A DNA stretch of 41,062 nucleotides. Origin: Oligoflexia bacterium. Lineage in GTDB: Bacteria; Bdellovibrionota; UBA1018; CAIMNF01. Of the stretch, positions 17,761 through 26,085 are shown piece after piece; the first letter of the stretch is position 1, and each line of letters starts with the position of its first letter. Location: positions 1 through 41,062 of the forward strand of contig CAIMWN010000145.1 in the NCBI GenBank assembly GCA_903845155.1, in the 5' to 3' direction. The position numbers and the translations under genes were made by a program. The notes under the pieces were generated by a model. The model made no database searches. It was not told the DNA's origin and saw nothing but the letters and a program-made list of their open reading frames with translations.

Positions 17761-17770
17761 ATCCGTCCAT

Positions 17771-17791
17771 ATCCTATGGCTCGGGTTATCT
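17771..17791. promoter_or_regulatory. Candidate operator of the Rrf2 regulator
   Basis: An imperfect dyad, ATATCC and GGTTAT around a 9-base spacer, overlaps the predicted -10 element of the suf promoter. A second ATATCC lies at 17761-17766. The position is what an autorepressor would need, but the dyad is short and was found by eye only. Confidence 0.25.
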
Positions 17792-17815
17792 CATGAACGG
17801 GCTTTTAAAACAATA
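17787..17815 (-). promoter_or_regulatory. Predicted sigma-70 promoter of the suf operon
   Basis: On the minus strand TTGTTT (17815-17810) and GATAAC (17792-17787) are separated by 17 bases. The start of the Rrf2 gene is about 27 bases downstream of the -10. This is the only convincing promoter seen before a run of ten minus-strand genes with gaps of 30 bases or less. Confidence 0.45.
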
Positions 17816-17853
17816 CTTTTTTGTACGGATTAGCTTTTTTCCCTGTAATTTCG

Positions 17854-18555
17854 TCACTCTGGGATGCTCAGTGAATGATGCAGCCACGTAATCAGTGAGG
17901 CATCAAGGGGTAAAAAATTTGAATAATTTAAAAGTGATCCGTGCTCATCGAGCCTTCTGCCGGTATGTACACCGAGTAAATAGAAGGCACCCCCCCTCAT
18001 GAAAAACACAGGTCCGCCAGAATCACCGGGCACCCCATTTTCATCATAAATAGTAAAGAGCCGCCCAGTTTGATGGCCATCAGAAACGCCATCGGTGACC
18101 AATGTACGAATATTAGTAGGCAACACTCTACGCCCAAATCCCACTCTATAAAATGGAAGGTAATCTGCAAAATGATCCACAGGAAAAACGGTTGGCACAA
18201 AGTAACGAGTAGATCCAATATTGGTTTTGAGACGAATCAAACCGATATCAACACTCTCCAGGCTGTTACCTGTATACCCAGGATTAATCTGCCAAAACGA
18301 GGCCGCCACCCATTTCGTTAAGGATCCTGCGTTTTTGGTGTTAGTGGCTCGAATACTGATCGCACCCACTAAACAATGGGCTGCAGTGACTACCGAATTC
18401 GGAGAGACCAGCGCCCCTGAGCAAATATAGGTGGTATCGGACTTAGTAATGGAAAGGATTACTGAGGCGCCATAATCAAGGACAGGCTTTGCGCTGGACT
18501 CAAGAGAATACAAACCTGCAAACAAAAAAGAACTAATCAGGAATCCCAATTTCAT
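17854..18555 (-). CDS. Secreted trypsin-like serine protease (S1)
   Basis: A 233-residue protease with a signal peptide (residues 1-22, cleavage after SSA). The catalytic triad is visible: His in VVTAAHCLVG, Asp in SVDIGLIRL and Ser in GVPGDSGGPVF. The mature protein begins close to the domain without a clear pro-peptide or the IVGG activation site, so it may be active on export or be activated differently from trypsin. It stands alone between the suf regulator and bamB. Exported proteases of this kind are common in predatory Bdellovibrionota, though a predation role is inference. Confidence 0.9.
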   Translation of the reverse strand: MKLGFLISSFLFAGLYSLESSAKPVLDYGASVILSITKSDTTYICSGALVSPNSVVTAAHCLVGAISIRATNTKNAGSLTKWVAASFWQINPGYTGNSLESVDIGLIRLKTNIGSTRYFVPTVFPVDHFADYLPFYRVGFGRRVLPTNIRTLVTDGVSDGHQTGRLFTIYDENGVPGDSGGPVFFMRGGAFYLLGVHTGRRLDEHGSLLNYSNFLPLDASLITWLHHSLSIPE

Positions 18556-18609
18556 CGTGGGTACCTATATTCTTTTTATTCGAAAAAAGAAACCAATAAA
18601 AATATCAGA

Positions 18610-19758
18610 TTATTTTGCGTTCTTTTGATAGCTAAAGCTCAGCAAATTACCACCGCGACTCAATACATAAAGCCAGTCGCGAGCAGCATCGTAGGCGATC
18701 CCGCCTGAGAAACCAGTGCCATAGCCAATTTGAAAACGGTATTCCAGTGCGCCCGTCTCGCGATTGAGTGCATAAAGATACTCGCTGCTGGACGCGAATA
18801 CCACATGCTTCTCTAGAACCACCACATCGGATGCAATACCGACGTCGAGTTCAAACTTCCAAATCTCTGCGCCTGTCTTTGCATCGAGAGCATACACATC
18901 GCCACGTGAAGTAGGCACATAGAGAATGCCATTTGCGACCGTCACTTTTTTAGAACTACCCAATCCTTCTTTTACCCACACCGGAACGCCATTACTTGCA
19001 TTTAAGGCATAAAGTGCGTTGTCGTAAGCAGGTACGTAGACCAAATCACCATTCATGATCAATTCGGCATTGATGTTTGAAAATCGTTTATTGGAGTTGA
19101 GCTGCTTTTCCCAAAGTACTTTGCCATCTTTGCGATTGAGCGAAACCAAGGCGCCATCTGCAAACCCTACCCAAACTGCATCACCCACCACAAGCGGGCG
19201 TGAACCACCGTGAATCGTTGGACCAGAAACATTTCGTCTACGATAATGCCACTGCCATTTACCGGTATTTGCTTCGATGGACAGGATCGCATCGTCACTC
19301 GTCACCACATACAAATCAGCGCCGACTACGGTAGGCTTTGATGAAACAGGATTACGGAGGGAGTACGTCCAATTTGTTTTTCCAGTATCGGTCGATACTG
19401 AATAAACATTTCCATCACCGCCGGTGAAGTAAGCATTTCCATTTTGAATTTCAATTGGGCTCACTACTCCATTTGAAATTTGAATTTTCCATTTCTCTTG
19501 TAAAATCTTTGGATACAAAGAGATCAACCCAAAGCGTTCACTGCCAAACAATAATGTATTCTCGTGAATAACTGGCGCTACGTACTCCATGCCCGGCACC
19601 ACGAGTTGCGAGGAAACCGGCTCAATCGAATAGGTCCATTGGCGTCTCAAAATCTCGCCCTTGTTCACAAAGTTTGGACGAAGGTTTCTGGACGCACATC
19701 CAGAACCCGCGATCATCATGATTGTTAAAAATACAGCAGCCAGTGATAATCGAATCAT
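18610..19758 (-). CDS. bamB: BamB-like outer-membrane assembly lipoprotein
   Basis: A 382-residue lipoprotein with the lipobox AGSGC near residue 21 and a series of PQQ-type beta-propeller repeats (YALDAKTGAEIWKF, YALNASNGVPVW, LSIEANTGKWQW and others). Length and repeats match BamB, a subunit of the BAM complex that inserts barrel proteins in the outer membrane. The gene follows a YfgM-like gene with an ATGA overlap, the same order as yfgM-bamB in E. coli, which supports the assignment. The der gene that follows bamB there is not present. Confidence 0.85.
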   Translation of the reverse strand: MIRLSLAAVFLTIMMIAGSGCASRNLRPNFVNKGEILRRQWTYSIEPVSSQLVVPGMEYVAPVIHENTLLFGSERFGLISLYPKILQEKWKIQISNGVVSPIEIQNGNAYFTGGDGNVYSVSTDTGKTNWTYSLRNPVSSKPTVVGADLYVVTSDDAILSIEANTGKWQWHYRRRNVSGPTIHGGSRPLVVGDAVWVGFADGALVSLNRKDGKVLWEKQLNSNKRFSNINAELIMNGDLVYVPAYDNALYALNASNGVPVWVKEGLGSSKKVTVANGILYVPTSRGDVYALDAKTGAEIWKFELDVGIASDVVVLEKHVVFASSSEYLYALNRETGALEYRFQIGYGTGFSGGIAYDAARDWLYVLSRGGNLLSFSYQKNAK

Positions 19759-20393
19759 TTGACCAACTCTTGAGCAGCCACTGCTGCACGAGACGACGGT
19801 AGATCCTTATTTAATCTTTCAGCGAATTGTTTTGCTTTGTCTTTTTCATTCAGTTTCAAATGGGTACGAACTAGCTCCAGTAAGAACTCCCCGTTTAATC
19901 CATCCACATTTTTTGCAAGCCCCTCTTGAAATGCAGCCACTGCTTCTTTCATACGGTTTGCGCGCTCTTCAGAAACACCCAGAACATAATAAGCAGACGC
20001 TTTTTGAAAATTTGAATGCGCAAAGGTAGTGGTCTTTTGAAGTGCAGAGGTAGCTTTGTCCGCTTGGCCATGATCCATATAAAGAGTGCCGAGTCTGAGA
20101 GCGGCTTCATAGAGAACATTGCTGGACGCATTTTTTGCATTGATCAGCCCATTTAACTCAGACACCGTTTTTGATAGTTTTGCATCGACATCGAAAGTGG
20201 TGCCTGGAGCACGTTGATCTTCCGGCAGGGCTTTCATTTCTTCTTCAAAGGTTTTTGAAATTTTAAAAAGGGCAGATTTGCCTTCTTGATCCTTTTTTTC
20301 ATTTGCACTTTGCACGAAGTATACGCCCACACCGATTACAATGAGAGCGCCAATGAGTATGCCTATTTTTTTTTGGTCGAGTAAATTGTTCAT
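19755..20393 (-). CDS. YfgM-like TPR membrane protein
   Basis: A 212-residue protein with one N-terminal membrane helix (about residues 10-28) and a periplasmic tetratricopeptide-repeat domain (ALRLGTLYMDHGQADKA, AYYVLGVSEERANRMKEA). It matches YfgM in size, topology and position before bamB. YfgM interacts with the SecYEG translocon and hands proteins to periplasmic chaperones. The ATGA overlap with bamB indicates coupled translation. Sequence divergence means the symbol is not certain. Confidence 0.75.
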   Translation of the reverse strand: MNNLLDQKKIGILIGALIVIGVGVYFVQSANEKKDQEGKSALFKISKTFEEEMKALPEDQRAPGTTFDVDAKLSKTVSELNGLINAKNASSNVLYEAALRLGTLYMDHGQADKATSALQKTTTFAHSNFQKASAYYVLGVSEERANRMKEAVAAFQEGLAKNVDGLNGEFLLELVRTHLKLNEKDKAKQFAERLNKDLPSSRAAVAAQELVK

Positions 20394-20460
20394 ATCATAT
20401 AGGTGTATGGTTTGAATCGACTATTGTCAAAAAAAAAGGCTATGTTACGCTAGAGGAAAG

Positions 20461-20961
20461 ATGAAATTCTCTCTCCTCCTCCTTTTTGCATTCGTGAGCA
20501 CTTGCTGGTCTCCAGTTGCATATTCAAAAGAGCTCTACGGTCGCATGGGCCTTGGATACAATGCAGAGTTTGCGAATACTACTCAAACGAACGGCGTGCC
20601 CGCAATTAGCTTTAAATATGGCTTTGCTCCCCGCCTCGCACTCGAACTTGTGGCTGGTTTCTACTCGGGTACCGGAGGAACTGGGGTCGCTGCGTTAAAA
20701 CTCATGCAAACCATGCATGCGGAAAGCTACCTTAACTTTTACTATCTTTTTGGTGCCGGTCTCGTATCAGCTAATTCAGTAAGCGGAACTGAGTTCCTCG
20801 GGGGCCTCGGCACCGAGTTTTTTATTCCTGGAATTGAGAGCGTAGGCTTCAGCTTCGAAACCGGGATTGCGGTCGAGAACCTTACCTCGCCTTCTAAATC
20901 TTTTGTTCTTGAAACCTTTGGATTGAGCTTTATACAAGCGGGGATGCACTTTTATTTCTAA
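20461..20961 (+). CDS. Exported barrel-like protein, unknown function
   Basis: A 166-residue protein with a signal peptide (residues 1-22, ending AYS). The mature part alternates hydrophobic and polar residues with many Gly and aromatic residues and ends in FYF, as outer-membrane beta-barrels do. It probably forms a small 8-stranded barrel. A ribosome binding site (GAGG) precedes the ATG. It is followed after one base by a second barrel-like gene, so the two are co-translated. Specific function is not recognisable. Confidence 0.65.
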   Translation: MKFSLLLLFAFVSTCWSPVAYSKELYGRMGLGYNAEFANTTQTNGVPAISFKYGFAPRLALELVAGFYSGTGGTGVAALKLMQTMHAESYLNFYYLFGAGLVSANSVSGTEFLGGLGTEFFIPGIESVGFSFETGIAVENLTSPSKSFVLETFGLSFIQAGMHFYF

Positions 20962-20962
20962 C

Positions 20963-21703
20963 TTGATCTATAAACGATTTCTTGGCCTGACTCTACTAAT
21001 CAGCCTTCTTTGCATGGGTGGACGAACAGCCTATGCGCAAGAGGGTGCGGCGGGTGCTCCAAAGAAGGATGATCCGGGCCTCTTTGATCAATCGTCGCCA
21101 TACTTGGAATACGGCGATTTCAACACCAACGAGGACGAGGATACGGATGCGCTCTACTTTCAGTACGGACGCTTTTTCGGATTAAGCCTAGGCTTGGGCT
21201 ATGAGACTGCAACGGGCAATCGTGGCCTCCTCTATCAACCAGCCTTTCCGCGCTTCGATGCTAAGGTTCACTACTGGTTTGATTTTCAATTTGCCATGTC
21301 GATGGGGATCTTCTTTGCCAGCCACTCATTCAACTTCAACGGTGATATTTTCACAGAACAACTCATCGGTTACGGGCTAGACCTCCAGTATTACTTTGAC
21401 GTTCGGAATGCGGCAGCAGCCCTCAGTTTCTCGAATCCCTATATTATTATGGGTGTCGGTGCCATGAGCAAAACCGAGACGCATACCCAAGGAACCTCGC
21501 CCGCCGGTGATTCCGGATTCAGCGTGAGCATGGGTGCCGGACTTGAATTTCCGATTACCTATAAAAAAACCTATTTCATTTTGGAAGCGCGCTATGCCAC
21601 CCAAAATTTCGCGGACACGAGTACCCCCGTATTTAAGTCTCGGGTCGCCGACCTGAGCGGCGGCTTCCTAAGCCTCATGGCTCATTTAATGTTTACCTGG
21701 TAA
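20963..21703 (+). CDS. Exported barrel-like protein, unknown function
   Basis: A 246-residue protein starting at TTG, one base after the stop of the previous barrel gene. The only nearby ATG would remove the signal peptide (residues 1-25, ending AYA), which favours TTG. The mature part begins with an acidic stretch (FNTNEDEDTDALYF), then beta-strand-like segments with aromatic girdles, and ends in HLMFTW, an outer-membrane barrel-type C-terminus. Together with its neighbour it may form a pair of envelope proteins. The family is not recognised. Confidence 0.65.
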   Translation: MIYKRFLGLTLLISLLCMGGRTAYAQEGAAGAPKKDDPGLFDQSSPYLEYGDFNTNEDEDTDALYFQYGRFFGLSLGLGYETATGNRGLLYQPAFPRFDAKVHYWFDFQFAMSMGIFFASHSFNFNGDIFTEQLIGYGLDLQYYFDVRNAAAALSFSNPYIIMGVGAMSKTETHTQGTSPAGDSGFSVSMGAGLEFPITYKKTYFILEARYATQNFADTSTPVFKSRVADLSGGFLSLMAHLMFTW

Positions 21704-21724
21704 AAGGTCGTCCCGATCTTTGCC

Positions 21725-22423
21725 TCATGCCCTGGTGTTAAGATACGGGTTGGTCTTTCGTTCATGCCCGACCGTGGTGCTCGGCCCGTGGCCGGGCCAA
21801 ATGATGGTGTCATCACTTAAGGTCATTATTCGCGTCTGAATACTTTGCACCAGCTGCTGATCGTTACCGCCCCAGAGATCGGAACGACCGACGCTCCCGC
21901 GAAAAAGAGTGTCTCCCGTAAAGACGGACTCTGGGATACTTGCCTCCGAATCCTCATGCTTACGAAAACACACGCCGCCCGGCGAATGCCCCGGCGTGTG
22001 CAGAACTGTAAACTTCATTTTACCCACACCCATTTTTTGCCCGTCCTGAAGATACTGATCTACTGGTAAGGGAGGCACAAATTGAAAACCAAATCGAGCC
22101 CCCTGCTCTGGTAATCTTGAATAAATGACCTCATCTGCCTGATGAAGAAAAATTTGTGGTGCGTCCACTCCGGCAGCAATAAAATGCTCTTTTACTGCAC
22201 GCGTGGCACCAATGTGATCAAAATGAGCGTGGGTGTGTAAAAGAGCCTTCACCTGAATGGGGGCACCCAGGACATCTTCGATCTCCTTAATTTCTTTCAA
22301 AATAAATGCTGCCTCATCGCCTGGATCGACGATCACGGCTTTCAGCGTTTCTTTGCAAACTAAAATTTGGCAGTTACATTGAAGCCGACCGACTGGAAGT
22401 GTTTTTTGAATGAAGTTTTGCAT
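21725..22423 (-). CDS. Glyoxalase II-like metallo-beta-lactamase-fold hydrolase
   Basis: A 232-residue MBL-fold hydrolase. Zinc ligands are visible in HTHAHFDH, HTPGHSPGG, FTGDTLFRGSVGR and PGHGP. It resembles YcbL/GloB-type thioesterases that cleave thiol esters such as S-lactoylglutathione. The true substrate is uncertain, because the C-terminal glutathione-binding domain of GloB is absent. It starts 4 bases after the queA stop and is likely in the same transcript. Confidence 0.85.
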   Translation of the reverse strand: MQNFIQKTLPVGRLQCNCQILVCKETLKAVIVDPGDEAAFILKEIKEIEDVLGAPIQVKALLHTHAHFDHIGATRAVKEHFIAAGVDAPQIFLHQADEVIYSRLPEQGARFGFQFVPPLPVDQYLQDGQKMGVGKMKFTVLHTPGHSPGGVCFRKHEDSEASIPESVFTGDTLFRGSVGRSDLWGGNDQQLVQSIQTRIMTLSDDTIIWPGHGPSTTVGHERKTNPYLNTRA

Positions 22424-22427
22424 GGTT

Positions 22428-23510
22428 TTATAAAATTAACATAGCGTCGCCATAGCTGTAAAAACGATATTTTCCACGAATCGCCTCTTGGTATAAGTCG
22501 AATAACCATTCACGTCCGCTTTCCTCATCGAGAAACGAGGCCACCATCATCAGTAGCGTACTTTCAGGCAAATGAAAATTAGTGAGGAGTGCATCAGCAA
22601 CACTCCACGCGTGCTGACTTCCTGGATAAATGAATAAATTTACCTCTCCTTTTTTTGGGAGTAGGGTTTGCGTTCTTCGATCATAAGCCCCCTCTAAAGC
22701 CCGCGTCGTAGTAGTCCCCACTGACAGAATTTTCTTTCCCTGTCTTTTTAATTGATTCAGGTGATCGGAAAGCTCCTGGCTAATCTCCACGAACTCTCCA
22801 TGCATTAAATGCTCGCGAATATCATCAGTCGTTACCGGCTTAAAAGTGCCGGTTCCCACGTGGAGAGTCAGCTCATTCCAAAGAATTCCTTTTTCAGCTA
22901 AGGCTTGAATCAGTTCCGGGGTAAAATGCCTGCCCGCCGTAGGTGCAGCTACTGATCCATCACTTTTGGCAAAAACGGTATTATAAATCTCAAGCTCATG
23001 CTGGCCTTGATCACTACTCATTAGACCGAGAAGTTTCCTTTTCGCTTCGATATAGGGCGGCAAGGGCACCTCGCCGATCTTGGCTTCAATTGGATCTTCA
23101 CTAAATTTAGCGGTGATGAATGCCCCAGATGTGGTTTCTTCACGCGAAACTACCTCGGCCAAAACATCCCCGACTTTAAACTGAAAACCCGACGTCACTC
23201 TTCCGCTCGTTTTCATTAGGCCTTGCCAAGTGCGATCAGCCATTTTCTTTAATAAGAAAAATTCTACTTTTCCACCCGTGCCCACTCGTTCTCCAAATAA
23301 ACGAGCCTTAAAGACTCGCGTATTATTCGCGACAATGGCGTAACTGTCGTTCAATACTTTTGGTAAATCTTTAATGTGAAGGTGCCGTATTTTACGCGAT
23401 TTTCGATCGACCACCATCAAGCGCGACTCATCCCGCTTGGACAGCGCTTCGGCAGCAATCAATTCAGGTGGAAGATCAAAATGATAGGAAGTACGTAAAA
23501 AATGGGACAC
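22428..23510 (-). CDS. queA: QueA, tRNA ribosyltransferase-isomerase of queuosine synthesis
   Basis: A 360-residue enzyme that transfers the ribosyl group of S-adenosylmethionine to 7-aminomethyl-7-deazaguanine in tRNA, giving epoxyqueuosine. The family blocks are complete: the opening YHFDLPPELIA and RDESRLMVVDR, VGTGTFKPV, TNFHLPESTLLMM and the C-terminal YRFYSYGDAMLI. Length is normal. It is divergent from the pantothenate operon, with a 75-base gap. Confidence 0.96.
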   Translation of the reverse strand: MSHFLRTSYHFDLPPELIAAEALSKRDESRLMVVDRKSRKIRHLHIKDLPKVLNDSYAIVANNTRVFKARLFGERVGTGGKVEFFLLKKMADRTWQGLMKTSGRVTSGFQFKVGDVLAEVVSREETTSGAFITAKFSEDPIEAKIGEVPLPPYIEAKRKLLGLMSSDQGQHELEIYNTVFAKSDGSVAAPTAGRHFTPELIQALAEKGILWNELTLHVGTGTFKPVTTDDIREHLMHGEFVEISQELSDHLNQLKRQGKKILSVGTTTTRALEGAYDRRTQTLLPKKGEVNLFIYPGSQHAWSVADALLTNFHLPESTLLMMVASFLDEESGREWLFDLYQEAIRGKYRFYSYGDAMLIL

Positions 23511-23585
23511 CCCGGCATATTATCATTCTAATCCTGTGTTCAAAAGTCATATTTTGCATTAGCATTCCTGATAAAGGGCGTGAAA

Positions 23586-24515
23586 ATGATTCATCTCATT
23601 GGATTCGGTGGACAAGGAAAAGCATGGGCTCCTTCACTTCAAGAAGCAGGAGTTCAGGTGATGGTATATTTACCGGACCACTCACACTCAGTTGCAATCG
23701 CGGAGGGTGCAGGAATTAAGACTCGCCCCATTCATTTACTCACTGAGTTTTTAAAGAAAAATGACACGGTTGTTTTCGCCTGTCCTGATCGCAAGATTGG
23801 TGAAGTTTATCAAAAATATATTTCTGCATGTTCTGAAAAATTACACCTGATTCTGATTCACGGATTTGCGATGTGGAGTGGCGACCTGATCCCCAATAGA
23901 AATCATAGCGTTTGTTTACTTGCACCCAAGGCTATCGGACCTGAGCTTCGTGAAGCGATTCAAAACTCGCAGAAAACTAAAACGCCACACTCGCTGAAGG
24001 CCGCTGTTTGTGTAAGTGCGGGTGATGGTGAGGTAGACTTCCCTCGCCAGAACGTGATGACGATCGCGACCCAGAGTTTAGCATTCGATTCTCAAAGTCT
24101 CATCGAAGCCTCCTTTGATCAAGAGACCGTGGGCGATCTTATCTCTGAACAGCTCCTCCTTTGTGGAGGAGTGTTTTCACTGCTCGAATGGACGATGAAG
24201 GAAATGCGTGATGCTCAAATCCCAGAAGCGCTCATTCACGAGGAATGTATTACCGAACTTGAACTCATTGCACGCGTGTTACGAAAAAAAGGTCTGCCCG
24301 GAACGCTTCAAGCGATCAGTGATTCCGCAAAGGCGGGTGCAGTGATGATGAGAAAACGTTTTATCGAACATAAGCTCCCAGAACTCCTTCATCTGCAAGC
24401 GAATGAAGTCCTGGATAAAACTTTTTTAAAAAATCTTTCAAACGAAGCAGAATGGAAATCTGATTTAAGTGGCGCTTTTCAAGCAAAGGCTGCACCCAGA
24501 GGAAATCAAACATGA
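23586..24515 (+). CDS. Divergent ketol-acid reductoisomerase homologue, candidate ketopantoate reductase
   Basis: A 309-residue protein with the two domains of class I ketol-acid reductoisomerase (IlvC). The Rossmann motif is GFGGQGKAW (residues 6-14). HGF (92-94) matches the catalytic His block and APK (113-115) the conserved Lys. The metal ligands of the knotted domain are kept in the right spacing: D184 and E188 (GDLISEQ), E220 and E224, and S245. The region around APKGPGHTVR is altered to APKAIGPELR, and overall it is far from normal IlvC. It overlaps panB by ATGA and opens a pantothenate operon without panE. IlvC enzymes can reduce ketopantoate, so that activity is the likeliest here. 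The ATG at 23586 fits the AAAGGG site better than a GTG 6 bases upstream. Confidence 0.75.
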   Translation: MIHLIGFGGQGKAWAPSLQEAGVQVMVYLPDHSHSVAIAEGAGIKTRPIHLLTEFLKKNDTVVFACPDRKIGEVYQKYISACSEKLHLILIHGFAMWSGDLIPNRNHSVCLLAPKAIGPELREAIQNSQKTKTPHSLKAAVCVSAGDGEVDFPRQNVMTIATQSLAFDSQSLIEASFDQETVGDLISEQLLLCGGVFSLLEWTMKEMRDAQIPEALIHEECITELELIARVLRKKGLPGTLQAISDSAKAGAVMMRKRFIEHKLPELLHLQANEVLDKTFLKNLSNEAEWKSDLSGAFQAKAAPRGNQT

Positions 24516-25312
24516 GTTCACATCAAGAATCGAAAACGGACTTAAAAAAAATAACGACCAGAACCATTCGAAGCAAAAAGGGTAAGGAGAAAATTACTTC
24601 CCTCACTGCCTATGATTATCCCACTGCATCTTGGTGTGATGAGGCTCATCTCGATTTAATATTAGTCGGCGATTCACTGGGTAATGTGATCTACGGCGAA
24701 AAGTCTACTTTACCCGTCACAATGGACATGATGCTCGCACATACCCGGGCGGTAAGCCGCGGCGTGAAACACGCACTCCTCATTGCTGACATGCCTTTTC
24801 TTTCGTATCAAACTTCCATTCCTGAAGCGATCCACAACGCGGGACGATTTTTAAAAGAAGCAGGTGCTGAGGGAGTAAAACTAGAAGGCGGCGCTGAAAT
24901 GGAAGACACCATTTTAGCGATCACTCGTGCGGGAATTCCTGTCATGGCCCACATTGGTTTAACACCACAAAGCGTGCATGCGATGGGCGGTTACCGTACT
25001 CAAGGTAAAACGCCTTCAGAGCGAGATGTGCTGATGAATAGCGCAAAAGCAGTAGAGCGTGCTGGCGCGTTTTGCGTGGTGCTGGAGTGTGTGGAAGAAA
25101 CACTCGCGAAAGAAATTACAGAAGCTCTATCCATTCCGACTATTGGAATTGGATCAGGAAATTCCTGTGACGGACAGATTTTGGTACTCCATGACTTATT
25201 AGGCCTCACCGAAGGGCATGCGCCGAAATTTGTTCGGCCGACCGGCGCATTTCGTGGCCCCATTATTGAATCCATCAAGGCATACGCAAACCGAACCAGG
25301 GAAGGTGTATGA
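24512..25312 (+). CDS. panB: PanB, ketopantoate hydroxymethyltransferase
   Basis: A 266-residue enzyme that adds a hydroxymethyl group from methylene-tetrahydrofolate to 2-oxoisovalerate, the first committed step to pantothenate. Characteristic blocks: SLTAYDYPTASWCDEA, LILVGDSLGNVIYG, LPVTMDMMLAHTRAV, MAHIGLTPQSVHAMGGYR and PTIGIGSG. Length is normal. It overlaps the upstream reductoisomerase homologue and the downstream coaX by ATGA. Confidence 0.97.
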   Translation: MSSHQESKTDLKKITTRTIRSKKGKEKITSLTAYDYPTASWCDEAHLDLILVGDSLGNVIYGEKSTLPVTMDMMLAHTRAVSRGVKHALLIADMPFLSYQTSIPEAIHNAGRFLKEAGAEGVKLEGGAEMEDTILAITRAGIPVMAHIGLTPQSVHAMGGYRTQGKTPSERDVLMNSAKAVERAGAFCVVLECVEETLAKEITEALSIPTIGIGSGNSCDGQILVLHDLLGLTEGHAPKFVRPTGAFRGPIIESIKAYANRTREGV

Positions 25313-26085
25313 AACTTCTGCTCGATGTCGGCAACACCTCTACTACTTGGGGAGTTTCTGAACTCGTCCACGGTAAACCGATGCTCACTCATCAAGGCTA
25401 TGTAGACACACATCCACTCACTTCGCTTGGCGGGCGCCTACAATCACCACTTAAAGAATTATCAGTGAAAAATGCATTAAAAGAAGTTTGGGTTGCTTCG
25501 GTAGTCAGGGGCGCTACACCGGTACTAGAGAAAAGTTTTGGGACAGCAAAAATTAATCGAATTTTGCCTGGGAATATTCAAGGCATTCCTAACCTTACGC
25601 TTGAACCTGAAAAAGTGGGAATTGATCGACTGGTCAATGCCAAAGCCGCACTTCGCGAACACAAACCTCCTTTTATTATTGTAGACTCGGGGACCGCGAT
25701 CACCTTATGTGCGATTAATAAAAAGGGTGAATACTTGGGTGGAGCAATTCTTCCAGGACTTGAACTCGCCCGAAATGCACTCAGCGAAAAAACATCACTT
25801 CTGCCGAGCGTGGAAATTCGTGCGCCAGCAGGGGCACCTGAAGAGTCCATCGGCAAAAACACTGAAGAAGCGCTTCACACCGGGATAGTACTAGGCGCAG
25901 CCCATGCAATTCGTGGTCTCTACCGTGATTTCGCGAAACAACTTACCGGCAGTGAATCGCCGAAACCGGTAACCTTCATTGGTACCGGAGGGAGAATTCC
26001 ACTCCTCGCTCGTTTTATTCCGGAGCTCGATCACATTGATCAAAATTTAACACTCAAAGGGATACAAGAAATTGCATATGAATAA
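25309..26085 (+). CDS. coaX: CoaX, type III pantothenate kinase
   Basis: A 258-residue ASKHA-fold kinase that phosphorylates pantothenate, the first step from pantothenate to CoA. Motifs: LLDVGNTSTTWGV (phosphate loop), GIDRLVNAKAAL, IIVDSGTAITL and GGAILPGLELA. The type III enzyme is not inhibited by CoA in studied cases. It sits between panB and coaBC, so the operon links vitamin synthesis directly to cofactor synthesis. Confidence 0.95.
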   Translation: MKLLLDVGNTSTTWGVSELVHGKPMLTHQGYVDTHPLTSLGGRLQSPLKELSVKNALKEVWVASVVRGATPVLEKSFGTAKINRILPGNIQGIPNLTLEPEKVGIDRLVNAKAALREHKPPFIIVDSGTAITLCAINKKGEYLGGAILPGLELARNALSEKTSLLPSVEIRAPAGAPEESIGKNTEEALHTGIVLGAAHAIRGLYRDFAKQLTGSESPKPVTFIGTGGRIPLLARFIPELDHIDQNLTLKGIQEIAYE

